NCBI RefSeq assembly: GCF_001269655.1
Contig: NZ_LHVE01000012.1
Span: forward strand, 1 to 64,000
Direction of reading: 5' to 3'
From: Pseudomonas thivervalensis
GTDB taxonomy: Bacteria > Pseudomonadota > Gammaproteobacteria > Pseudomonadales > Pseudomonadaceae
Length of the DNA: 64,000 bases
Of this stretch, positions 17,380-25,943 are shown one piece after another (the stretch's first letter is position 1; each line of letters begins with the position of its first letter). Made by a program: the position numbers and the translations under genes. The notes beneath the pieces are model-generated. The model saw nothing but the letters and a program-made list of their open reading frames with translations, ran no database searches and was not told the DNA's origin.

Positions 17380-17724
17380 ACTGACTGAACACTCTTTTGT
17401 GGCGAGGGAGCTTGCTCCCGCTCGGCCGGGCTGGCGTTCCAGCGCGAAGCGGTCGCCAATGCCTTGGGCCTGCTTCGCAGGCCAGCGGGAGCAAGCTCCC
17501 TCGCCACAATGGTGTTCAGTCAGCGCTACAGCGTATGCCCGTCATGGGACCAGACAGCCCCACACGGACCTGAAGATTAAGTCTTCACCGTCCTGAAACT
17601 TGTTCCCAAACCCACAGTCCTACCCCAGCCGTGAAAACCTTGCCTACCTCCAGCACAGGTTTTCCAGCTGATCGGCGCCACGCCTGGCGCTAAAGCAACT
17701 CCCCCTTCTTGAGCCGTTCGCCCC
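17380..17724. other. Gap with REP doublet and CAP gene promoter region
   Basis: A REP doublet fills 17398-17508. The remaining 17509-17724 has no open gene. It shows a small palindrome at 17571-17585 (GAAGATTAAGTCTTC) and probably contains the promoter of the CAP gene. Nothing else is recognisable. Confidence 0.6.
17398..17508. repeat. REP doublet (outer arms, long core)
   Basis: Inverted outer arms flank a core GGCCGGGCTGGCGTTCCAGC...AAGCGGTCGCCAAT...CTGCTTCGCAG. The copy at 18617-18727 has almost the same core, which marks a subfamily separate from the GATCAA-spacer type. Confidence 0.92.
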
Positions 17725-18585
17725 ATGCGCCACCCTGTTCGCTCTTGCCGTTTCGTTTCGCTGTGCCTGCTTGCCCTGTTTCCCTTATTCACCAGCCCCG
17801 CCCATGCCCGCGGCGAAAGGCAACTGGTGGAGGCCATCAACGACTTCCGTAGCCTGTCGCGCCGCTGTGAATGGCGCACCGTGCGGGCTACGCCGCCGCT
17901 GGTGCTGCGTTCGAGCCTGGGCTTGCCGATCGGCTTTCGCGGTGGCCTGCGGGATACCTTGAAAGACGCCGGCTATCAAGCCCAGGCCGTGCGCAGCATC
18001 CGCCTGACTGACGCGCGGGATGCCGAAGAGGCCTTCGAGATGCTGGCCGACGAACATTGCGCAGCGCTGCTGGACAACCAGTACGCCGACATCGGCGTCA
18101 ATCGGGTCGGCGACGAATGGCGCGTGGTGCTGGCGCAGCCCATGGGCGGCACGCGGATGAGCGATGTGGGCTCGTCGGACAAGACGCTGCTGGCCCAGGT
18201 CAATGCCGCCAGGGCCAAGCCCCGGATGTGCGGGCGCCAGCGCTTCGCGGCGACTCGGCCGCTGAGCTGGAATGCCGCGCTGGGCACCGCCGCCCAAGGC
18301 CACAGCCGGTCGATGGCCAGGGAAAATTATTTCGCCCATCGCGACCCGGACGGACGCTCCACCTCAGACCGGGCCAAGAGCGCCGGCTTTCGCGGACGTA
18401 AATTGGGCGAGAACATCGCCGCCGGACAACGCTCACCGAGCCAGGCCCTGCACGACTGGCTCGCCAGCCCTGGGCACTGCGCCAACCTGATGAACCCGAT
18501 GTTCACCCAGATGGGTGCAGCGTCCGCCAGCGATTCAAGCAGCGATGCGGGGGTGTACTGGACGATGGTGCTTGGCGCGCCGTGA
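17725..18585 (+). CDS. Exported CAP-domain protein
   Basis: A 286-residue secreted protein. Residues 1-28 form a signal peptide ending AHA. Residues 30-140 are an unassigned N-terminal domain with a Cys pair (Cys48 and one near 113). The C-terminal CAP/SCP domain (about 152-285) has NYFAHRDPDGRS, KLGENIAAGQ and WLASPGHCANLMNP, which provide the conserved His, Glu and second His of the family. Bacterial CAP proteins of the YkwD type are extracellular or periplasmic with unclear roles. No neighbour suggests a pathway. Confidence 0.85.
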   Translation: MRHPVRSCRFVSLCLLALFPLFTSPAHARGERQLVEAINDFRSLSRRCEWRTVRATPPLVLRSSLGLPIGFRGGLRDTLKDAGYQAQAVRSIRLTDARDAEEAFEMLADEHCAALLDNQYADIGVNRVGDEWRVVLAQPMGGTRMSDVGSSDKTLLAQVNAARAKPRMCGRQRFAATRPLSWNAALGTAAQGHSRSMARENYFAHRDPDGRSTSDRAKSAGFRGRKLGENIAAGQRSPSQALHDWLASPGHCANLMNPMFTQMGAASASDSSSDAGVYWTMVLGAP

Positions 18586-18616
18586 AATACCATTCCCGGC
18601 GCTGAGTCACCCGCTG

Positions 18617-18727
18617 TCGTGGCGAGGGAGCTTGCTCCCGCTCGACCGGGCTGGCGCTCCAGCGCGAAGCGGTCGCCAATACCTGGGCCTGCTTCGCAGT
18701 CCAGCGGGAGCAAGCTCCCTCGCCACA
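18617..18727. repeat. REP doublet (outer arms, long core)
   Basis: The same subfamily as 17398-17508, with the core CCGGGCTGGCGCTCCAGCGC then GAAGCGGTCGCCAAT. The two copies flank the CAP gene in the same orientation. Confidence 0.92.
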
Positions 18728-18752
18728 AGGGCTACGGCGAATCTGCCAGCAC

Positions 18753-19385
18753 TCACACCGGTCGACGCACCGCCCTCACCTTGCCACTGCCACCGCCGCC
18801 ACAGAAGAACCGGTCGGCCCCGTCGGACTCCAACCCCGACACACCGATCCCAGGTGGCATCGTCACGCTTTCCAGCACTTGCGCCGTTTGCGGATCGATA
18901 CGCCGCAAATCGCTCTCATCATTTTCCCAGGTGCCATGCCACAGCTCGCCATCGACCCAGGTCACGCCCGTGACGAAGCGGTTGGACTCGATGGTGCGCA
19001 GGACCCTGCCGTCGGCGGGGTCGATCTGCAGGATCTTGCGCGCTTTGTACTGACCGACCCAGAGCGAGCCTTCGGCCCACGCCAGGCCCGAATCGTCCCC
19101 GCTGTTGGGCGCCGGAATCGTTGCCAGGACCTGGCCGGTGCGCGGATCGATCTTGCGGATGCTGTCACCGGCGATCTGGAACAGATGCTCGCCGTCGAAC
19201 GCCGTGCCCGCATTCGCCGGGACATCGAGCGCATGCACGGTCTGGCCGCTGGCGGGATCGAGGGCGTGCAGTTTGTCGCCCGAAGCGAACCAGACGCGCT
19301 CGCCGTCATGGCTGACGCCGTGCACGCAGTCGACGCCCGGGAATGGGCCGTATTCACGCAGGATCTGTGCTTCTGAACGTTTCAT
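18753..19385 (-). CDS. Small beta-propeller protein (Vgb/glutamine cyclotransferase-like)
   Basis: A 210-residue protein made of about five repeats of the type DPASGQTVHALDVPANAGTA, DPRTGQVLATIPAPNSGDDS, DPADGRVLRTIESNRFVTGV and DPQTAQVLESVTMPPGIGVS. Each blade has a W or F in a strand such as GSLWVGQY or GELWHGTW. There is no signal peptide, so it appears cytoplasmic. It is the gene directly downstream of the regulator at 19420, same strand, 34 bases apart, which suggests a two-gene operon. An enzyme role (lactonase or cyclotransferase) is possible but catalytic residues are not evident. Confidence 0.7.
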   Translation of the reverse strand: MKRSEAQILREYGPFPGVDCVHGVSHDGERVWFASGDKLHALDPASGQTVHALDVPANAGTAFDGEHLFQIAGDSIRKIDPRTGQVLATIPAPNSGDDSGLAWAEGSLWVGQYKARKILQIDPADGRVLRTIESNRFVTGVTWVDGELWHGTWENDESDLRRIDPQTAQVLESVTMPPGIGVSGLESDGADRFFCGGGGSGKVRAVRRPV

Positions 19386-19419
19386 CTCACTCGCCTCATC
19401 GGTGGGGTGTGACGGCAGC

Positions 19420-20640
19420 CTAACCCTCGGATGGCAGCGCCGTGAGTAACAATACCGTCGCGAATCCGGGCATCGGCGGCGCCGTCCAGCGCCGGGCCCT
19501 GGCGCGCCCGAACGACTGCGCCTTGCCGGCGGCGGCCAGTATTTCCAAGGCTCGCTGCACGCTGCGCTGACTGGTGCCCAAGACCAACGCCAAGGCCGAA
19601 CTGGACCAGGCTTCGCCGTCGGCCAGCAACGCCAGCACCGCCCCGTGAGGTTCCTCGACGGGGCGCGCGAGCAGCACGACCTCGTCGGCCTGCCGCGGCA
19701 CCAGGGTAAAACCGCGCGAGGTGGCCTTCACCTCCGCCAACGGGCGAAGCATCGCTCGCAACCGACCCATCTCGACCCGCAGCCGGGCGCGATGGGACTC
19801 ATCCGTCAGCTTCAAGCCAAAGGCCTCGCTCATGAGCGCTGCCCTCGACACATCGCCGGGCCAGGCTTGCGCCAACCCGCGCACCAGGGCAAACAACACC
19901 GGGCGTCGGGCCAGGTTGACCTGAATGCCAGCGCCACTGACCCCATAGCGGCACGCGTCCACCACCAATGCTGTCCCGGCCAACAGGGCTTGCACGTCTT
20001 CCAGCACGAGCAGCCGCGCTTCGCCTCGGGCGATCAGCCGCGCGGCGGGCCTGCGCAGCAGTTGCCAGGCGCTTTCGATTTCGGCACTCAGTGCACCGAT
20101 TCCCGCTTGCCGTGCGGCGTGCCCGGCCCGTTCGAGGGCGGCGCGGGCGCTCTGTATTTGCAGGCGCCGCATGGCGATCCCCGCGGCCACTAACTCGCAG
20201 GCCGCACGTGATGCTGAGGGCAGACTGGAAAGGTCCAGCCCGACGAGTTTAAGCTCGGCCTCGTCGAGCCGACCGATCAACAGCAGGCGGCGGATGTCGA
20301 TCGTGTCGGCATGTGCCACGTTCGCTCGATCGCCGTGGATTTCGAGCACCGCGCGCGCGGCGTCGAGGCGTTTCATCGGCCACGCCAGGTCACGGGACGC
20401 CAAGGCGATCTCACCTTCGGCGATCACACAGCGCGCCCGTGCCACGGCCTCCTCGGGCCCGAAGGCCGCGCCGGCCCGACGCATCAGGGCGCAGGCCTTG
20501 GCCAGATCGCCCAGTTGCGCCATGGCGATACCACGAAGCGCGAGGGCCGGGGCATCGTTGCGCAAGGCGACGCGATTGAGCGCGGCCACGGGATCCCCCG
20601 CTGCCAGCGCCTGCGCCGCTGTGGTGATCTCATAATCCAT
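19420..20640 (-). CDS. Regulator with TPR-like N-terminus and two winged-helix domains
   Basis: A 406-residue protein. The N-terminal 200 residues are alanine-rich helices in repeated pairs (AAQALAAGDPVAALNRVALR, ALALRGIAMAQLGDLAKAC), like TPR units. A middle domain (about 235-325) resembles OmpR-type winged helices, with RPVLFALVRGLAQAWPGDVS then HRARLRVEMGRLRAMLRPL. A second helix-turn-helix lies near 345-390 (SSALALVLGTSQRSVQRALE). ATG 20640 is the true start. The in-frame extension to 20787 only translates the REP. It likely regulates the propeller gene or itself. Confidence 0.72.
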   Translation of the reverse strand: MDYEITTAAQALAAGDPVAALNRVALRNDAPALALRGIAMAQLGDLAKACALMRRAGAAFGPEEAVARARCVIAEGEIALASRDLAWPMKRLDAARAVLEIHGDRANVAHADTIDIRRLLLIGRLDEAELKLVGLDLSSLPSASRAACELVAAGIAMRRLQIQSARAALERAGHAARQAGIGALSAEIESAWQLLRRPAARLIARGEARLLVLEDVQALLAGTALVVDACRYGVSGAGIQVNLARRPVLFALVRGLAQAWPGDVSRAALMSEAFGLKLTDESHRARLRVEMGRLRAMLRPLAEVKATSRGFTLVPRQADEVVLLARPVEEPHGAVLALLADGEAWSSSALALVLGTSQRSVQRALEILAAAGKAQSFGRARARRWTAPPMPGFATVLLLTALPSEG

Positions 20641-20653
20641 GAACGATGACCTT

Positions 20654-20786
20654 TGTGGCGAGGGAGCTTGCTCCCGCTGGGCTGCGCAGCGGCCCCAAGG
20701 CCAGGCGCCACGGTGTGTCAGGTTGATGTGGGCAGCGTCATGGGGGGGCGCTTCGCGACCCAGCGGGAGCAAGCTCCCTCGCCACA
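20654..20786. repeat. REP doublet (outer arms)
   Basis: Inverted outer arms enclose a 90-base core (20679-20759). It lies directly upstream of the regulator start and can be misread as an N-terminal extension of that gene. Confidence 0.9.
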
Positions 20787-20835
20787 AATGCGTGCCTCAC
20801 CCCAAACCTGCCGCAGCCCAAGCAATGAGTATCGG

Positions 20836-21369
20836 CTACAGACGGATGTCAGCAGCCGCCACCACATCGATCCGCGACACCGCACTGCTCAACCGCCCCA
20901 GCCGGTTGTTGTGATTGGCGATGATCTGCTCGGCCGTCATGCTGCCGTTGTCCACGGTTGAGTGGGCGTCGGCCGCCAGGACCACGTCATACCCCAGGGC
21001 ATGGGCCTGGCGCACGGTGGCGTTGACGCAATAGTCGGTTTGCAGCCCGCAGATCACCAGGCGGTCGATGCCCCGAGCCTGCAACAACGGTTGCAGGTCG
21101 GTCTGGTAGAAAGCATCGGGCGTGGTCTTGCGTACCCTCAGGTCGTCCGCCGCGGTCAACAGATCGTCAGTCAATTGCCAGCCGGCGGCGCCATAGGTCA
21201 ACGCTCCTTCCAGCTCTTCATGCTGGATCAGGATCACTGTCCGGCCGACAGCCCTGGTCCTGGCACCGAGGTCGTTGATGGTCTGGAGGATGCGCTGACG
21301 GTCGAAGCACGCTTCTTCGCCGCTGCACAGCGCCTCCTGGACATCGATGATCAGCAATGCGGTGTTCAT
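20836..21369 (-). CDS. Isochorismatase-family cysteine hydrolase
   Basis: A 177-residue hydrolase. The catalytic triad positions are visible: Asp in ALLIIDVQ (residue 9), Lys in RVRKTTPDAF (near 81) and Cys in QTDYCVNATV (near 114). Family members hydrolyse isochorismate, nicotinamide or other amides. The length and the LIIDVQEAL opening fit the small stand-alone type. The start at 21369 follows GAGGACAAT. Longer in-frame readings run back into the ggt gene. It lies 38 bases after ggt on the same strand, so the two may be co-transcribed. The substrate is unknown. Confidence 0.85.
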   Translation of the reverse strand: MNTALLIIDVQEALCSGEEACFDRQRILQTINDLGARTRAVGRTVILIQHEELEGALTYGAAGWQLTDDLLTAADDLRVRKTTPDAFYQTDLQPLLQARGIDRLVICGLQTDYCVNATVRQAHALGYDVVLAADAHSTVDNGSMTAEQIIANHNNRLGRLSSAVSRIDVVAAADIRL

Positions 21370-21407
21370 ATTGTCCTCTTCAAACGGTGTTGGAGTCGTG
21401 CAGCCCC

Positions 21408-23135
21408 TCAATAACCCAGCGACAACCCGGTGTTGCGACGAGGGTCGTTGGCGCCATAGAAACGGTTCTTGCCCACGGGCTTGCCGCCCAATGATGGCGC
21501 GCCGACCAGGATCGCCGCAATGTGGTTGGGGTCCTGCGGGCCGGCGAACTTGTGCCCCCAGCTCTCCAGCAGCTTCTGGGTATCCGGGCTGGCTGCAAAG
21601 GTCTCCAGGTTGGTTTCCTCCGGCATCCATTGTTGATGGAAACGCGGCGCATCGACCGCCTCCTGGAGGTTCATGCCGTAGTCGATCACGTTGAGGATCG
21701 TCAGCAACGTCGCGGTAATGATGCGGCTGCCACCCGGGGTGCCCACCACCATGACCGTCTTGCCATCCTTGGTGACGATGGTCGGGCTCATGGAGGACAA
21801 CGGCGCCTTGCCCGGCGCGATGGCGTTCGCCTCGCCCTGCACCAGGCCGTACATGTTGGGAACACCGACCTTGGCGGTGAAGTCGTCCATCTCATCGTTG
21901 AGGATCACCCCGGTCTTGCTGGCCATGACACCGGCGCCGAACCAGTCGTTCAAAGTGTAGGTGACCGAAACGGCGTTGCCCCACTGATCGACGATGGAGT
22001 AATGGGTGGTGTTGCTGCCCTCATGGGGCGCTACGCCGGGCTTGATCTTCTGCGAGTCGCCGGCCTTTTGCGGCTCGATCGCGGCCCGCAGCTTGGCGGC
22101 GTAGTTTTTGTCCAGCAGATGGTCGATGGGGTTCTTCACAAAGTCCGGGTCACCCAGGTAACTGTTGCGGTCCACGTAGGCGTGGCGCATGGCTTCGATC
22201 TGGTAGTGCATGCCCTGGGCCGAATGGAACCCCAGTTCCTTCATCGGATAGCCGTCGAGGATGTTCATGATCTGGCACAACACCACCCCACCGGAACTGG
22301 GCGGCGGCGCCGAGATGATGTGGTAGCCGCGGTAGTCGCATTCCACCGGGGCCAACTCGCGGGTCTTGTATTTGTCCAGGTCGGCCTGGGTGATGATGCC
22401 TTTGTTGGCCTGGCTGGAGGTGACCAGGGCGTCGGCGACCCAGCCTTTGTAGAAGCCGTCGGCACCCTTGGCGGAGATTTCCCGCAGGGTCTTGGCGAGG
22501 TCTTTTTGCACCAGCTTCTGGCCGACCTGCATGGGCTCGCCGTTGTGCAGGAAAATCGCACCGGAGTCACGCATGTCTTTCTTGAATACATCGGTGGCGG
22601 TTTCCAGCAGATCGACATCGCCCTGCTCCAGGGTGAAGCCTTCCTCGGCGAACTTGATGGCCGGGGCGATCAGTTCCGCGCGGGGCTTGCTGCCGTACTT
22701 GCTCAACGCCAGTTCCATGCCGGACACGGTGCCGGGCACACCCACAGCGAGGTGGCCGCGGGTGCTGAGTTCGGGCACGACGTTGCCGTCCTTGTCCAGG
22801 TACATGTTGGCGGTGGCGGCCAAGGGGGCTTTTTCGCGGAAATCCAGGAACGTCTTGCGGCCATCGGCCAGTTGCAGGGTCATGAACCCACCCCCGCCCA
22901 GGTTGCCCGCCGCCGGATACACCACCGCGAGGGCATAGCCCACCGCCACCGCCGCATCCACGGCATTGCCGCCGTTCTTGAGCACATCGACGCCCACGTG
23001 GGTCGCCAGGTGCTGGGCGGTGACCACCATGCCGTTTTCGGCGGCCACTGGCGCCTGGGAGGCGGCCTGGGCATACAGGCAACTGAAGGTCAGTGTGGTG
23101 GCAACGAGGATCCGGGCAAAGGATTCGAACTTCAT
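21408..23135 (-). CDS. ggt: Gamma-glutamyltransferase
   Basis: A 575-residue periplasmic enzyme that transfers or hydrolyses the gamma-glutamyl group of glutathione and related amides. A signal peptide covers residues 1-24 (ending YAQA). The precursor is cut before Thr376 in SNTTHYSIVDQWGN to make the small subunit, with Thr376 as nucleophile. Substrate-binding blocks PLSSMSPTIV and GTPGGSRIITA follow. The length matches E. coli Ggt (580). ATG 23135 starts after GAGGCCGACTC. The gene ends 38 bases before the hydrolase gene. Confidence 0.95.
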   Translation of the reverse strand: MKFESFARILVATTLTFSCLYAQAASQAPVAAENGMVVTAQHLATHVGVDVLKNGGNAVDAAVAVGYALAVVYPAAGNLGGGGFMTLQLADGRKTFLDFREKAPLAATANMYLDKDGNVVPELSTRGHLAVGVPGTVSGMELALSKYGSKPRAELIAPAIKFAEEGFTLEQGDVDLLETATDVFKKDMRDSGAIFLHNGEPMQVGQKLVQKDLAKTLREISAKGADGFYKGWVADALVTSSQANKGIITQADLDKYKTRELAPVECDYRGYHIISAPPPSSGGVVLCQIMNILDGYPMKELGFHSAQGMHYQIEAMRHAYVDRNSYLGDPDFVKNPIDHLLDKNYAAKLRAAIEPQKAGDSQKIKPGVAPHEGSNTTHYSIVDQWGNAVSVTYTLNDWFGAGVMASKTGVILNDEMDDFTAKVGVPNMYGLVQGEANAIAPGKAPLSSMSPTIVTKDGKTVMVVGTPGGSRIITATLLTILNVIDYGMNLQEAVDAPRFHQQWMPEETNLETFAASPDTQKLLESWGHKFAGPQDPNHIAAILVGAPSLGGKPVGKNRFYGANDPRRNTGLSLGY

Positions 23136-23298
23136 GAGTCGGCCTCTTCTTGTTTTAAAAAGTCGGGGATCGCATCAAGCAGCTAGCTAGTATGGCTTGG
23201 TTTGCGTAATGCGCCTGTTTCCAAGTCGACCCGTGACGTCAAGGCAGCCTTTGGGATAGGCTCCTGCGGTTCATCTTGACTGCATAAGGACATCGCCG

Positions 23299-23730
23299 AT
23301 GACGCTACGAATCGAACGCACGGATACCCCTACCGACGAGGAACGCCAGGCCATCCTCGCTCCGCTGCGCGGCTATAACACGGCCCAGACCGGTGGAAGT
23401 GCACCTGAACTGGTGGCCTGGCTGGTGCGGGATGAACAGGGGGAAATTGTCGGAGGGCTGTATGGCCGAGTGTTTTTTCGCTGGCTGTACATCGAGCTGC
23501 TGGTGGTGCCGGAACAGGCCCGGGGCCAAGGCACCGGTTCGACCTTGATGCAGATGGCCGAAGAACTGGCCCGAGAGAAGAACTGCGTGGGCATCTGGCT
23601 GGACACCTTCGACTTCCAGGCGCCGGCGTTCTACCGCAAACACGGCTTCACGGAAATCGGCCAGATCGACGACTACCCACCGGGCCATCAGCGCTTCTTT
23701 TTCCAGAAGCGCCTGACCGCCGCTGACTGA
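23299..23730 (+). CDS. GNAT family N-acetyltransferase
   Basis: A 143-residue GNAT protein. The acetyl-CoA loop is QARGQGTGSTLMQMAEELAR (about residues 73-92), after the strand LYIELLVVPE. A C-terminal GFTEIGQIDDYPPGHQRFFF follows. Proteins of this outline acetylate small amines or act like toxin-neutralising acetyltransferases, but no specific target can be named. ATG 23299 has AAGGACATCGCCG upstream. A REP follows the stop, and it appears monocistronic. Confidence 0.85.
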   Translation: MTLRIERTDTPTDEERQAILAPLRGYNTAQTGGSAPELVAWLVRDEQGEIVGGLYGRVFFRWLYIELLVVPEQARGQGTGSTLMQMAEELAREKNCVGIWLDTFDFQAPAFYRKHGFTEIGQIDDYPPGHQRFFFQKRLTAAD

Positions 23731-23787
23731 AACCCAGCCCCTGTGGGGTTGCGGTAGATGGCAATCTTTCGGCCACCCCCGGACCAG

Positions 23788-23812
23788 TGTGGGAGCGAGC
23801 CTGCTCGCGATG
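23788..23812. repeat. Single short REP
   Basis: TGTGGGAGCGAGCCTGCTCG with the GCGAGC/GCTCGC hairpin, between the convergent GNAT and lipoprotein genes. Confidence 0.85.
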
Positions 23813-23834
23813 GCAGGCACCTCGGTCTATCGGC

Positions 23835-24185
23835 TCAAAGACAAGTCGCCAACGCCGCCAACCGGCGCTTGGCCACGAAATCGTCTTGCTTGGCGTAATA
23901 ACTCAACTCGGTGCCCGTCGCACCGGCGTGCAAATCGACAAACGATTCGGCGGAGCGAGTGTAGACCGTCGAGCCGCCCTTCTTGCCCGGTTGCAGATAG
24001 GCGCCGGCGTCGACACCGAATACCGCCTCGTCCTGCCAGGAAAACTGCACGCACTGGGCCACAACCTGTTCGGGTTTGTCCGAGGTCAGGGTCTTGTAAG
24101 GGGCCTGGGTCCGGGCCTCGTTCATCGCCGAACCCGCGCAGCCGGCCAGCAAGGTTGCGGCCAGGGCCACGGTCAACATTCGCAT
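23835..24185 (-). CDS. Small lipoprotein, function unknown
   Basis: A 116-residue protein starting MRMLTVALAATLLAGCAGSA, with a LAGC lipobox (Cys16) and Ala at the next position, compatible with outer-membrane sorting. The mature part has FSWQDEAVFGVDAGAYLQPG and a Cys near the end (LATCL). The start is uncertain: ATG 24185 is preferred, while GTG 24194 adds three residues and gives the same lipobox. It is not in an operon. No function can be given. Confidence 0.7.
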   Translation of the reverse strand: MRMLTVALAATLLAGCAGSAMNEARTQAPYKTLTSDKPEQVVAQCVQFSWQDEAVFGVDAGAYLQPGKKGGSTVYTRSAESFVDLHAGATGTELSYYAKQDDFVAKRRLAALATCL

Positions 24186-24325
24186 TGCGTTCACTCATCG
24201 AGAAAAAAACGGACTGTAGCACTGCGGCCTGCGCCTTCGTGCTGCTTTACTGAAATTTACACGGGACATCGGCCTGCGATTCGCGCACGCTGTCGCGCCA
24301 TTGCCACCAGCCACGCGGACACCCC

Positions 24326-24586
24326 ATGACCCCCAACGCCGAATTCTACAAACCCACCACCGAATACGCCGACAAACTGATCAGCCAGATCGGCCAGACA
24401 CCGTCCTGGATCGCCAAGCGCATCGGCGTCACCGACAAACGAATTCGCTACATCCTCGACGGCGAACGTACCGTCAAGGGCGAAACCACGCCGATCCAGA
24501 TGACCTACACCGAACAATTCGCCCTCGAATGCCTGGCGGCTGCGGCCAAGGCCAGCAAGAAGCAATCCTCATCCCCCAAGGAGTGA
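24326..24586 (+). CDS. Small helix-turn-helix protein
   Basis: An 86-residue protein whose residues 15-50 (ADKLISQIGQTPSWIAKRIG and VTDKRIRYILDGER) read as a Cro/XRE-like helix-turn-helix. The C-terminus (AKASKKQSSSPKE) is lysine- and serine-rich. It overlaps nothing but ends two bases before the next gene, whose AAGGAGTGACC ribosome site lies across its stop, so the two are coupled. The start lacks a strong ribosome site. It may be a regulator or a domesticated phage-type repressor (inference). Confidence 0.65.
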   Translation: MTPNAEFYKPTTEYADKLISQIGQTPSWIAKRIGVTDKRIRYILDGERTVKGETTPIQMTYTEQFALECLAAAAKASKKQSSSPKE

Positions 24587-24588
24587 CC

Positions 24589-24924
24589 ATGGCGGCAACC
24601 GAACAGCAACACGAACGGGCCTTGGAACGGTTTCTCGATGAGCGCCCCGAACTGCGCCTCGAACTGGACAACCTCAACCCGCTGCTGGCCCAGGCCAAGG
24701 GCGAGACCGCCGCGCAGTACCGCGCCGAGCGCTTGCATGAAGCGTTCGAAGCCGAGGCCGAGCGCCTGGGCCTGTTTGCCTGGGAACTGACCTTGCAACT
24801 GACCGCCGCCTCGCCCGAGGACTACCAGGCCCAGCGCCTGGAGGTGCATAAGGAAGTGGCGGAGATGGCGGGAATGGAATGGGCGGAGTATTGCGAGTTG
24901 AATGGCCTAAAGGCCAAGCACTGA
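24589..24924 (+). CDS. DUF6388-like small helical protein
   Basis: A 111-residue, glutamate- and alanine-rich, fully helical protein (HERALERFLDERPELRLELD, then RAERLHEAFEAEAERLG). I recognise it as the Pseudomonas family DUF6388, of unknown function, with moderate certainty. There is no signal peptide or membrane segment. ATG 24589 follows AAGGAGTGACC, which overlaps the stop of the helix-turn-helix gene, so both are translated from one message. A longer reading from 24301 is out of context and rejected. Confidence 0.65.
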   Translation: MAATEQQHERALERFLDERPELRLELDNLNPLLAQAKGETAAQYRAERLHEAFEAEAERLGLFAWELTLQLTAASPEDYQAQRLEVHKEVAEMAGMEWAEYCELNGLKAKH

Positions 24925-24929
24925 CCCCC

Positions 24930-25067
24930 TGTGGCGAGGGAGCTTGCTCCCGCTGGCCTCTGTAGGAGCTGCCGAGCGAAGCGAGGCTGCGATCTTTTGA
25001 TCTTTCGCTTGAGACTCAATTGAAGTCGGAAAGATCGCAGCCTCGCTTCGCTCGACAGCTCCTACAA
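24930..25067. repeat. Composite REP, right outer arm lost
   Basis: Left outer arm, inner arm GTAGGAGCTGCCGAGCGAAG, a short spacer with GATCTTTTGATCTTTCGCTT, and an inverted inner arm ending CTCCTACAAC. The right outer arm is degenerate after 25067 (AGCAGGAGCAATC). Confidence 0.88.
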
Positions 25068-25188
25068 CGCAATCGAGCAGGAGCAATCTTTAAATGCCCT
25101 GGTCCAAACAGGTCTCGCCCTTTCCTGGCAATCGCCCCACCGCCCATAAAGCTTTATCATGGCCGCAGTTTTGCTGATCGGGTCTGTC

Positions 25189-25581
25189 ATGAAGTTCGCC
25201 ATCGCGCTGTTTTCCGCCGCCCATGCGCCCTCCTCGCGCCGTGCCTTGCTGTTTGCCCAGGCGGCGCTGGCAGGTGGGCATGAGATCGTGCGGCTGTTTT
25301 TCTATCAGGACGGCGTCTATAACGCCTGCGCCAGTGTCGTCACGCCCCAGGACGAACAGGACCTGCCCCAGCAATGGCGCGCCTTTGTCAGCGACAACCG
25401 GCTCGACGGCGTGGTCTGCATCGCCGCGGCGTTGCGTCGTGGCGTATTGAACGAAGAAGAGGCCCAGCGTTACCAGCGCTCGGCGGCCAGTGTCGAAGCG
25501 CCTTGGGCCTTGTCCGGGTTGGGCCAGTTGCACGATGCGATCCAGGACGCCGACCGCTTGATCTGTTTTGGAGGCGCGTGA
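25189..25581 (+). CDS. tusD: Sulfur relay protein TusD
   Basis: A 130-residue DsrE-type protein, first gene of a tight tusDCB-E run. TusBCD takes persulfide sulfur from TusA and hands it to TusE for 2-thiouridine synthesis on tRNA. Cys77 in GVVCIAAALRRGV aligns with the sulfur-carrying Cys78 of E. coli TusD. ATG 25189 is chosen over ATG 25159, which adds ten hydrophobic residues absent from the family. Its stop shares bases with the tusC start (TGATG). Confidence 0.93.
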   Translation: MKFAIALFSAAHAPSSRRALLFAQAALAGGHEIVRLFFYQDGVYNACASVVTPQDEQDLPQQWRAFVSDNRLDGVVCIAAALRRGVLNEEEAQRYQRSAASVEAPWALSGLGQLHDAIQDADRLICFGGA

Positions 25582-25943
25582 TGGCCAAGTCTTTATTGCT
25601 CATCAGCCGCCAGGCCCCCTGGTCCGGCCCCGCTGCCCGTGAAGCGCTGGACATCGTCCTCGCCGGGGGGGCGTTCGACCTGCCCATCGGCCTGCTGTTT
25701 CTCGATGACGGCGTGTTCCAGCTCAGCGCCGGCCAAAACGCCAAGGCAGTCCAGCAAAAGGACCTGAGCGCCAACCTACAGGCATTGCCGATGTTCGGCG
25801 TCGAAGAGCTGTACCTCTGCGCCGACAGCGCCGCCGAACGCGGCGTGGCCACCGATGCCCTGGCGCTGGGCGAGGTGAACGTACTGAGCGCGCCGGACAT
25901 CGCCGCGCTCATCGACCGCTACGATCAGGTGATTACCCTCTGA
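25581..25943 (+). CDS. tusC: Sulfur relay protein TusC
   Basis: A 120-residue DsrF-type subunit of the TusBCD hexamer. It has the family fold pattern KSLLLISRQAPWSGPAAREA and LDIVLAGGAFDLPIGLLFLD. Start and stop overlap both neighbours by one base each, which ties expression to tusD and tusB. TusC has no catalytic cysteine of its own in the family, and none is at the equivalent place here. Confidence 0.93.
   Translation: MAKSLLLISRQAPWSGPAAREALDIVLAGGAFDLPIGLLFLDDGVFQLSAGQNAKAVQQKDLSANLQALPMFGVEELYLCADSAAERGVATDALALGEVNVLSAPDIAALIDRYDQVITL

Noticed and set aside
20641..20787. N-terminal extension of the regulator gene
   Set aside because: It only translates the REP element; ATG 20640 has a ribosome site and a normal start.
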